Shown: piece after piece, positions 7,047 to 13,326 of the stretch
Numbering within the stretch: the first letter of the stretch is position 1
How the letters are laid out: every line of letters starts with the position of its first letter
Assembly (NCBI GenBank): GCA_964592635.1
Contig: CAZQFZ010000058.1
Coordinates: forward strand, 1 to 16,028
DNA from: VMCP01 sp964592635
Lineage (GTDB): Bacteria > Bacteroidota > Bacteroidia > NS11-12g > UBA955
Length of the DNA: 16,028 nucleotides
Direction of reading: 5' to 3'
Made by a program: the position numbers and the translations under genes
Notes under the pieces: model-generated
What the model was told of the DNA's origin: nothing
What the model saw: the letters and a program-made list of their open reading frames with translations, nothing else
The model's database searches: none

Positions 7047-7981
7047 CATACGCCGCGCGGGAGCGGTTTTACACCAAAAAAGGTGTAAGGCGTTACCATT
7101 CCCAAAAGCTGCGATAAAAACATTTGGTACATTTCAATTCCCGTTTCAACGGCCATCAATTCCTTGGCATCACGCACAATTTCAATGATTTTTTGGATTT
7201 GCATTTGGTAGTTTTCATCCTTAGCCAAATCATCCAACATGTCGTTCACCTGTGAAGTGCTGGTTCTAGAATTAACTTTGTTACCCAAGAACACCACTTT
7301 CCAATCTTTAGTCAATTCAGGATTCAAGCTCCATTGACGAAAATGGATGTCGTTTTCGGTACGCCAGAAAATCAACGGTTTTTGCACGGCTGCTATGGCT
7401 ACATCGTATCCACTTCCCCCGAAAACCTTATCCTGCACCTGAAAGGGATCCAATTTGAAATATCGAGACAATAGTTCAATAAACGTACTGCTGCTGCCCA
7501 ACCCACTGTTTCGATGAAATTCCAAACGCGTTTCAAAACGGTACGATTTTCCTGGTTTCCAAAATGTTGGATCCACCAAAGCAAGTACCTTCAGCAAATG
7601 AGAATCCTCTGAATCGGTGAGTGAGTTTGTGCTTGGAGAATCTTCAGTGTAGGAAATTTCTGCAGCATTCGCGGTTTGTTTGGAATCATTAGAAATACTG
7701 GCATTCTCAGCATTGGCGGTTTGTTTGGAATCTTCAGAAATTCTAGCATTCGCGGAATTCCGCTTCAGAAATTCGATATCAAATGATTCTGAAAACCAAG
7801 TAGCGCCATGCAAATCCAATGCATTAAAAATCAAACGATCTTCCGCATTCCCCGGTGAATTAAACTCCCAAACATCCATCCATTGTCCCGCTTTAACCGG
7901 AACTGCCAATCCCTCAAATCCTTTGGTTACGGCATATTCACCCACCAAAAGTATCTTTCCAGGAGCATAATACGATTGCAT
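7047..7981 (-). CDS. GHMP kinase, GYDIA-like; candidate phosphomevalonate kinase (C-terminus lost in gap)
   Basis: About 311 residues can be read before the gap. Motif 1 is YYAPGKILLVGEYAVTKG (4-21) and motif 2 is NSGLGSSSTFIELL (158-171), the GHMP ATP-binding loop. FGGSGYDVAIAA (187-198) has the GYD-I/V-A signature that I recall as diagnostic of a Bacteroidota GHMP kinase group found with mevalonate genes. Motif 3 should lie in the missing sequence. Residues 74-126 form a polar, low-complexity insertion containing a duplicated 15-residue unit. The ATG at 7981 follows the HMG-CoA reductase stop by 56 bp. Because the operon otherwise lacks phosphomevalonate kinase, the likeliest role is conversion of 5-phosphomevalonate to 5-diphosphomevalonate; that is inference from context. 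It could instead be a second mevalonate kinase. Confidence 0.8.
7665..7754. repeat. Two imperfect 45-bp tandem repeats inside the GHMP kinase gene
   Basis: Units 7665-7709 and 7710-7754 match at 38 of 45 positions. They encode residues 93-107 and 78-92 of the kinase, both sharing the core DSKQTANA. A more decayed third copy seems to precede them at about 7625-7664. The period is a multiple of three, so the frame is kept. The repeat lies in a Ser/Asn/Thr-rich stretch probably forming a surface loop. Confidence 0.85.
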
Positions 7982-8037
7982 TCTTACTTATTCTATTTGC
8001 TTTTATTTACTTCTATTTACCGAAATTTATAACGCCA

Positions 8038-9381
8038 TCAATTGGATTTCAGCGACAATGCTCCGCCTCTAACTTTAGAAAAGGCTTCAACCGTAGCGCT
8101 GTAACTTACCACTTTATCTTTGAAGTATTCCACGATGATTTTCTTTTCATCTTCCGTAGCTTCGAGTTGATTGAGGATGTTCAACAGGTGCATTTTCATG
8201 TGTCCTTTTTGAATTCCCGAAGTGATCAATGAACGAACGGCACTAAAATTCTGCGCCAAACCCGCCACAGCAATGATTTTCATCAAATCCTCTGCGGAAG
8301 GATATCCCAACAATTCATGTGCGAATTTAACCATGGGGTGCAAGGACGTGATTCCGCCCACCGTACCAATGGAAAGTGGCAATTCCAACCAAAAATGGAA
8401 TTCATCACCCCGTATTTCGGCGTGAGTCAATGAAGTGTATTTTCCATCTTTCGCGGCATAGGCATGCGCACACGCTTCCGTTGCTCTAAAATCATTGCCT
8501 GTTGCTATGATAACGGAATCAATTCCGTTCATGATGCCTTTGTTGTGTGTAACTGCACGATAGGGTTCAACCGTTGCTATTCGTATTGCTCTTACAAACT
8601 TTTCAGCAAACTCCTGATTACCAATTCCACTGCCTTCATTGATGTTTTCAATTTTGCAAGAAACCGATGCACGAACCACACATTCTGGGGTGAAGTTACT
8701 CAATATGCTCATCACAATAGTAACATCCCCTAAATTGGATGATTCCTGAACCATGGATTTCCATTCTTTTGCAATGGCTTCCAAACAGGAATTGATGAAA
8801 TTCGCGCCCATGGAGTCGCGTGTATCGAATTTTACTTCGATTTGGTAATAATCGTTTTCGGATTCGGTTTTGTCGATTAATTCCAATCCCAAAATTCCAC
8901 CTCCACGCTGACGCATATTTTTGGTAATATCTTGGGTGGCTTCAAAAAATCGGGTTTTATTCTCTTCAAAAAATTGAATCAAATCAAACGACGTTGCTTC
9001 ACTGTGATTCCAAAGAAAATGCACATGTCCAATTTTGGTCATACCCAAAACTTCGGCTTTAAATCCACCTCGATCCAACCAGAAGTTTGCTGCTTTCGCC
9101 GCAGCTGCTACCACACTACTTTCTTCAATGGCCAACGGAATCGCATACAACTCGTTATTAATCAAAAAATTAGGAGCGACACCAAAGGGCAAATAATAAT
9201 TACTGATGGTATTCTCAATGAATTCATCGTGTAATTTTTGAACTTCGGGTTGCTGATGCCAGTACCCTTTTAACATGCTCAATGCGGTTTCGGGTTCTCC
9301 CGTAAAATGTTGAATAAGCCATTCCATTTTGGCTTCTTTACTCAGTTTACTGAATCCGGATATAGGTGTAACGTTTTTCAT
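8038..9381 (-). CDS. mvaA: Hydroxymethylglutaryl-CoA reductase, class II
   Basis: This soluble enzyme reduces HMG-CoA to mevalonate in four electrons, the committed step of the pathway. The 447 residues align from the start with bacterial class II enzymes (SGFSKLSKEAK near the N-terminus) and there is no membrane region. Catalytic residues, placed by similarity to the Pseudomonas mevalonii enzyme, are Glu87 (in EESSVVAA), Lys281 (in HNKGIMNGI), Asp297 (in ATGNDFRATEACAHAYA) and His394 (in GIQKGHMKMH). NADH or NADPH preference was not judged. Its ATG shares ATGA (9378-9381) with the isomerase stop, indicating translational coupling. Confidence 0.96.
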   Translation of the reverse strand: MKNVTPISGFSKLSKEAKMEWLIQHFTGEPETALSMLKGYWHQQPEVQKLHDEFIENTISNYYLPFGVAPNFLINNELYAIPLAIEESSVVAAAAKAANFWLDRGGFKAEVLGMTKIGHVHFLWNHSEATSFDLIQFFEENKTRFFEATQDITKNMRQRGGGILGLELIDKTESENDYYQIEVKFDTRDSMGANFINSCLEAIAKEWKSMVQESSNLGDVTIVMSILSNFTPECVVRASVSCKIENINEGSGIGNQEFAEKFVRAIRIATVEPYRAVTHNKGIMNGIDSVIIATGNDFRATEACAHAYAAKDGKYTSLTHAEIRGDEFHFWLELPLSIGTVGGITSLHPMVKFAHELLGYPSAEDLMKIIAVAGLAQNFSAVRSLITSGIQKGHMKMHLLNILNQLEATEDEKKIIVEYFKDKVVSYSATVEAFSKVRGGALSLKSN

Positions 9382-10397
9382 TCTTTTATCGTTAAGTAGG
9401 TTTGTGCCATTCTTAGGCCATCCAATTGACTTTCAATATATTCAAACAATTCTTCTTCTCCTAAGAGTGCGTATTTCAAAAACGGAGCTGCTTGTGCATA
9501 ACCCACGCCAATTTGGTGTTTTTGAGAAAGAGAATTCAATTTTTCAATGTGGTAAAATCCGTCTAAAAAACCTTTGATTCCGCCCGAAACCAATATGTTT
9601 TTTACCTGAATCGGTTCATTTTCCCAACCCGAAATCCAATCTGTCATTTCCACTGCTGTATGACCAATTTTCGTTGCCGATTCCCAAGATTCCTTGCGCA
9701 CATCTTCCCTTCTCAAATTTTCGAGCAGTGAAAAATTCGTTCCTCCAAAAGCACCGTAATCCAAAGCTTCCAGGGGCAATTTCAGTAATGCTTTGAGTGA
9801 TTTGGGACCCATTCCTTGTCCCACTTCCTTCACCATAACCGGATACTTGGCTTGGTCTAAGACGCGTTGAATGGTTTCTATCGGGGGATGTAAATAGCGG
9901 TCGCCTTCGGGTTGAAACCACTCTTGAAGAGGATTCACGTGAATGATCAAACCATCAGACTCCAGTTGCTTGATCATTTCATCCACCCTACTCAATTGAT
10001 TTTCAGCGATCAACTCTTCCAATTGAGCTATTCCCAAGTTGGCAAATAAAGGCTGATCTCCTATGAATTTCCTTACCGCAAAATCGGCTGCGGTTTCTTT
10101 TTGTTCTAAAACTGGACGACAAGAACCCAATCCCATCCCCAAACCATAACGAGCTACTGCTTTTGCCAGATTTTGGTTAATCAATTTAGCTTTTTCAGCA
10201 CCGCCTGTCATACTACTTACCCAAATTGGGGCTTGCAAAGTTTTATTTGCAATGGTCAATTTAGGCAGTTGTGTAGTTCGAATATCTCCGCCTAAAACGG
10301 GTTCATAATAAAATCGATGATCATTTTCACTCGATTGTGATTGAAATGCCAATTCGATATGATCGGTTTTTCGTTTATGAAGGGATGATTCTGACAA
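9378..10397 (-). CDS. fni: Isopentenyl-diphosphate delta-isomerase, type 2 (FMN-dependent)
   Basis: The enzyme interconverts IPP and DMAPP using reduced FMN and Mg2+. In 339 residues the type 2 signatures are present: RKTDHIELAF (9-18), the flavin-binding WVSSMTGG (59-66), HVNPLQE (153-159, with the Gln/Glu that bind substrate and Mg2+), VKEVGQGM (189-196), DYGAFGGTNF (213-222) and a phosphate-binding SGGI (271-274). It is unrelated to the Nudix type 1 enzyme. The start codon is TTG at 10397: an in-frame TAA lies two codons upstream (10401-10403) and the first internal Met is residue 63, beyond conserved sequence. It is the first gene of the mevalonate operon, preceded by 242 bp of non-coding sequence, and overlaps mvaA by 4 bp. 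Confidence 0.94.
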   Translation of the reverse strand: MSESSLHKRKTDHIELAFQSQSSENDHRFYYEPVLGGDIRTTQLPKLTIANKTLQAPIWVSSMTGGAEKAKLINQNLAKAVARYGLGMGLGSCRPVLEQKETAADFAVRKFIGDQPLFANLGIAQLEELIAENQLSRVDEMIKQLESDGLIIHVNPLQEWFQPEGDRYLHPPIETIQRVLDQAKYPVMVKEVGQGMGPKSLKALLKLPLEALDYGAFGGTNFSLLENLRREDVRKESWESATKIGHTAVEMTDWISGWENEPIQVKNILVSGGIKGFLDGFYHIEKLNSLSQKHQIGVGYAQAAPFLKYALLGEEELFEYIESQLDGLRMAQTYLTIKE

Positions 10398-10595
10398 TTT
10401 TTATGGGTTTAAGTGAGTTGAATATGTTTAACTTGTGAAATATGTTTTTGTAACTGGATGGTTTGTTCTGAATAAGGATTGTTCGTTTTAAAAAGGATTC
10501 TTGGGATGCGAAATACCTGTAAAACATCCATTAATATCAGGATTATTCGATGTAAAGCTTACACAAAACGATTGAATTAAAAGACATTCCTTCTA

Positions 10596-10629
10596 CAAAA
10601 TTAACAAATTTCAGCTGTTACAGAAACAA
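10596..10629 (-). promoter_or_regulatory. Possible promoter of the mevalonate operon
   Basis: TAATTTTG (10596-10603, minus strand) fits TAnnTTTG, with TTG (10627-10629) 23 bp upstream. A transcript from here would have a leader of about 190 nt before the isomerase TTG codon. It is the only good match I found in the 242-bp space between the MazG-like gene and the operon. The rest of that space (10398-10595) holds only a 14-codon open frame at 10543-10587, starting 8 nt below the box. Readthrough from rfbC and the MazG-like gene is also possible, as no strong terminator separates them. Confidence 0.4.
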
Positions 10630-10639
10630 ATTAACCGAC

Positions 10640-11032
10640 TTAAGGTTTTGAATTTTTCAGCTTTTCGTTGTTTTTGTGTCTTTCGGAGTCGCGATTTGTT
10701 TTTTTCTCTATATTCTTTTGAACGGCTTCAGTGAGATTCACACCGGTTTGATTGGCCAAACAGACCAATACCCAAAGTACGTCGGCCATTTCATCGGCTA
10801 ATTGCTTGCCCTCTTCATTGGATTTAAACGACTGATCGCCATAGGTGCGGGCCATCAATCGAGCTAACTCACCTACTTCCTCCATCAAAATGGCTGTATT
10901 GGTCAATTCCGAAAAATAGCGGACTCCGATGGTTTTAATCCACTGATCTACTGAAAGTTGCAATTCACTTAACGTAAGTTTAGTATCCTCATCAGAGGAT
11001 ATAAATGGAAGTAAATTCGATTCGTTGCTCAT
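10640..11032 (-). CDS. MazG-like nucleotide pyrophosphohydrolase
   Basis: This is a small all-alpha NTP pyrophosphohydrolase domain of 130 residues. The Mg2+-binding signature is present as EEVGE (Glu51, Glu52, Glu55) followed by DEMAD (Glu81, Asp84), the EExxE...ExxD pattern of MazG-type enzymes. Such proteins hydrolyse (d)NTPs to NMP and pyrophosphate, often as house-cleaning enzymes, but the substrate cannot be told here. It is a single-domain form, unlike the two-domain E. coli MazG. The C-terminal 20 or so residues are Lys/Asn-rich and probably disordered. It starts at ATG 11032, 11 bp after rfbC, and is probably cotranscribed with it. Confidence 0.88.
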   Translation of the reverse strand: MSNESNLLPFISSDEDTKLTLSELQLSVDQWIKTIGVRYFSELTNTAILMEEVGELARLMARTYGDQSFKSNEEGKQLADEMADVLWVLVCLANQTGVNLTEAVQKNIEKKTNRDSERHKNNEKLKNSKP

Positions 11033-11043
11033 GGCTTCTGGTA

Positions 11044-11586
11044 TTATTCAAATGGCGAATCGAATTCCGAAAAACGAGGTAAAACCATATCTTTTGCCGA
11101 TAACGTGGGATTTTCAATATTCCAAGGGATATTTAATTCGGGTGAATTCCACAATACACCACCTTCGGATTCAGGATGGTAATAGTCGGTGCATTTGTAA
11201 GCAAAAATGGTTTGATCTTCTAAGGTTAAAAAGCCATGAGCAAATCCTGGTGGTATATACATCATCTGAAAATTTGTACCACTCAGTTCAATGGCAACGA
11301 ATTGACCGTAGGTGGGAGAACTTTTTCGAATATCGAGGGCAACATCTAAAACGGCTCCCTTAATAACTCGAACCAATTTACCTTGAGCGTGCGGAGCTAT
11401 TTGGAAATGCAATCCGCGTAAAATTCCTTTGTTGGATAAACTTTGATTGTCTTGAACAAATTTAACACCCGGTGCATGTTGTTGAAAAACATCTTCCCTA
11501 AAGCTTTCAAAGAAATGTCCCCTATGATCTTCAAAAACCTTGGGTTTAATCGATAATAATCCAGGCAATAACGATTCAATTTGCAT
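11044..11586 (-). CDS. rfbC: dTDP-4-dehydrorhamnose 3,5-epimerase
   Basis: This RmlC-type cupin epimerises dTDP-4-keto-6-deoxyglucose at C3 and C5 in dTDP-L-rhamnose synthesis for surface polysaccharide. At 180 residues it has the normal length. Key features are FEDHRGHFFESF (18-29), ILRGLHFQ (55-62, with catalytic His60 and Arg57), GKLVRVIKGAVLDVALDIR (69-87), the cupin strand PPGFAHGFL (112-120) and KCTDYYHPESE (131-141, holding the tyrosine). The frame is open to 11637 via a TTG codon, but ATG at 11586 is chosen because family members begin like this and a promoter-like sequence lies within the longer frame. No rfbA, rfbB or rfbD is in the window, so the other steps must be elsewhere. Confidence 0.94.
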   Translation of the reverse strand: MQIESLLPGLLSIKPKVFEDHRGHFFESFREDVFQQHAPGVKFVQDNQSLSNKGILRGLHFQIAPHAQGKLVRVIKGAVLDVALDIRKSSPTYGQFVAIELSGTNFQMMYIPPGFAHGFLTLEDQTIFAYKCTDYYHPESEGGVLWNSPELNIPWNIENPTLSAKDMVLPRFSEFDSPFE

Positions 11587-11603
11587 TTTTGTTGAGAAAG
11601 GTG

Positions 11604-11637
11604 TAAAATTACATTTTTTCTGAGGAAAAACACCCAA
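11604..11637 (-). promoter_or_regulatory. Possible promoter of the rfbC-MazG-like unit
   Basis: TAATTTTA (11604-11611, minus strand) differs from TAnnTTTG only in its last base, with TTG (11635-11637) 23 bp upstream. It would give a leader of roughly 12 nt before ATG 11586. It sits in the 115-bp divergent region; I could not find a convincing plus-strand -7 box there for the gene at 11702. Confidence 0.35.
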
Positions 11638-11701
11638 AATTCCTAGAAATTTGACTAAAATACAATCAACAAAAACACATTAACGACAAAAAATAAAAGA
11701 A

Positions 11702-12607
11702 ATGACCACACAAGAGAGAAACAACCGCTCCATCCTTTACGTACTAATTCTAATTTTATTGGTTTTCAACCTAGGCCTTTTCTATTTATGGCAATCCGGT
11801 AAAACTGAAAAAGAAGGCTTAAGTGCTGAAAAAACCAAGTTGGAAGGAAGTTTGTCGGAAAAAGAAAAAGCGTTAAGTGCAGCAGAACAATTGCTAGAGC
11901 AGTTCCGCGCTGATTCAGCGGCTATGGCTGAAAACAACCTTCAGATGTCCGATGAGTTGAATAAACGCAAAAGTGAAATTGCTCGTTTAACCTTCTTGTT
12001 AAAGAAAAACGACAAGAACAATCAGATGTTGGTAGACGAGTTAAATTCCAAAATTGCACAACTTTCCAAAAAATTGGCTGAATTGGAACAAGAAAACAGT
12101 TTGTTGCGCAGCAACAACGATAGTTTAAGAACGGTAAACCAAGATTTATACAGTGAAAACAATAAATTATCGGCTGAAGGCAGAAAATTGAAAAGTTTAG
12201 CTGCGCGTTTAAGCACTTCTGAAATCCGTGTGGAAGCGTTGAAAAAACAATTATTAACGCGCAAAGAAACCAACACATTAAAAGCACGTGGCGTTGAGGC
12301 ATTGCGAATCAGCTTCAACATCAATGAAAATAACGTTGCTGAAAAAGGCGAACGCACAGTATTTGTAAAAATCACTGGACCAGAAGGTGTAACATTAATG
12401 AACGATGGTCAAGGTGGAGTTGCTGATTTAGCGGATGGAAAATCCACAAAATACTCGTACAAAACATCGGTAGTATTTGAAAATGAAACCAAGCAAATTC
12501 CAGCAACGATTTGGAAGCCAACCAAGAAATTAACTCCAGGTAAATACACCGTTGAAGTGTTCACTGAAGGTTATTTGATGGGCTCCACTGCCATGGATTT
12601 GAAGTAA
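11702..12607 (+). CDS. Membrane-anchored coiled-coil protein of unknown function
   Basis: I do not recognise a named family. The 301-residue protein has a short polar N-terminus, one transmembrane helix (about residues 10-30), a long Lys/Glu/Leu/Ser-rich coiled coil (about 35-190) and a C-terminal beta-rich domain (about 198-301) with a regular Ile/Val/Thr strand pattern that could be an Ig-like or C2-like fold. By the positive-inside tendency (Arg6, Arg9 before the helix), the coiled coil and C-domain probably face the periplasm. The ATG at 11702 follows an A-rich stretch, common before Bacteroidota genes. It is monocistronic, ending in a hairpin terminator, and diverges from rfbC. Similar proteins are sometimes labelled chromosome-partitioning or SMC-like only because of the coiled coil; that should not be trusted. 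Confidence 0.85.
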   Translation: MTTQERNNRSILYVLILILLVFNLGLFYLWQSGKTEKEGLSAEKTKLEGSLSEKEKALSAAEQLLEQFRADSAAMAENNLQMSDELNKRKSEIARLTFLLKKNDKNNQMLVDELNSKIAQLSKKLAELEQENSLLRSNNDSLRTVNQDLYSENNKLSAEGRKLKSLAARLSTSEIRVEALKKQLLTRKETNTLKARGVEALRISFNINENNVAEKGERTVFVKITGPEGVTLMNDGQGGVADLADGKSTKYSYKTSVVFENETKQIPATIWKPTKKLTPGKYTVEVFTEGYLMGSTAMDLK

Positions 12608-12640
12608 TATTATTGAGAGATCAATAGTATTGACTTTTTG
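12605..12640 (+). terminator. Intrinsic terminator of the coiled-coil gene, stop codon inside the stem
   Basis: Positions 12605-12616 pair with 12621-12632 over 12 bp (two G-T wobbles) around a GAGA loop, followed by ACTTTTTG. The TAA stop codon of the gene forms the base of the left arm. The stem is AT-rich but long, and the T-tract is in the right place. Confidence 0.65.
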
Positions 12641-12685
12641 TTAATATTGTATTGAAATTCTAAATGCTATGCAAACTTCTTTTGT

Positions 12686-13276
12686 ATGGAACCCCTGGTT
12701 CTAAAATCGCATATTATTGAACGATTGAACAATACGGTGCCTGAAGGTTTAGATACCGTGTTGAAACATTTTAAATTTAAACTTATTCAAAAGGGAGAAC
12801 GCTTGATTGAATTCAATGAAATTTGCCAAGCGGTTTACTTTATTGAACGAGGAATGATTCAAGTTTGTTATTTAGATTCTGAAGATAATATTTGGACTCG
12901 TGATTTAGCTACTGAGAACCAATGGTGCTCCAATTTAGAAAGTTTTGAACATGAAACACCTTCTAAAGAAGAATACATTTGTCTTACAGATTGTGTTCTT
13001 TGGTATTTGGATAAGTTCAGTTTTCAAGAAATGCTAAAATTCGCACCGGAGTTTGGAGAAATTTATCGTCAAATTTTAAGAGAGCTCTATTTTGAATCCA
13101 TTAAACAATCGCAAATCATTGCATCAAAAACAGCAGAACAGCGAATTTTATGGCTTTATAAAGAAAAACCACATTTAACTAAATTATTAACAGCCAAAGT
13201 ACTAGCGAATTACTTGCATTTACATAAAGATGTTTTCGGAAGAGTAAGATCCAAAGTGCTAAAAATACAAGTGTAA
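12686..13276 (+). CDS. Crp/Fnr-family transcriptional regulator
   Basis: The 196-residue protein has a cyclic-nucleotide-binding-like beta-barrel (about residues 20-115, with the motif AVYFIERGMIQVCYLD), a dimerisation helix (about 118-150) and a C-terminal helix-turn-helix (about 166-190, KLLTAKVLANYLHLHKDVFGRVRSK). The phosphate-binding cassette of true cAMP receptors is not evident, as is common in Bacteroidota Crp-like proteins, so the ligand is unknown. The start is ATG 12686; the next Met is residue 57, inside the sensor domain. It lies 78 bp after the coiled-coil gene and 50 bp before the TonB-dependent receptor, in the same orientation, so control of that receptor is plausible but unproven. 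The gene is AT-rich by eye compared with the mevalonate operon. Confidence 0.85.
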   Translation: MEPLVLKSHIIERLNNTVPEGLDTVLKHFKFKLIQKGERLIEFNEICQAVYFIERGMIQVCYLDSEDNIWTRDLATENQWCSNLESFEHETPSKEEYICLTDCVLWYLDKFSFQEMLKFAPEFGEIYRQILRELYFESIKQSQIIASKTAEQRILWLYKEKPHLTKLLTAKVLANYLHLHKDVFGRVRSKVLKIQV

Positions 13277-13299
13277 AATAGACTAAAGTCTGTTTTTTT
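13275..13299 (+). terminator. Hairpin with T-tract between the regulator and the receptor gene
   Basis: Positions 13275-13283 pair with 13288-13296 (9 bp, one G-T) around a TAAA loop, with a T-run continuing to 13299 and a second T-run at 13304-13310. It overlaps the regulator stop codon. It looks like a terminator or attenuator. Its core, AGACT-AA-AGTCT, is also an inverted repeat that could serve as an operator. Confidence 0.55.
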
Positions 13300-13326
13300 G
13301 AGATTTTTTTGAAGTCATTTTGTAAA

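Noticed and set aside
11587..11637. Longer rfbC starting at TTG 11637 (197 residues)
   Set aside because: The extra 17 residues have no family counterpart, the codon is weak, and the likely promoter lies inside that extension. ATG 11586 fits better.
12650..12686. TTG-N22-TTCTTTTG as a promoter for the Crp-like gene
   Set aside because: The -7 box has a mismatch and ends one base before the ATG, so transcription would begin inside the coding sequence.
13309..13326. TTG 13309 as the start of the TonB-dependent receptor
   Set aside because: ATG 13327 gives a clean signal peptide directly, and TTG 13309 lies in a T-run following the hairpin.
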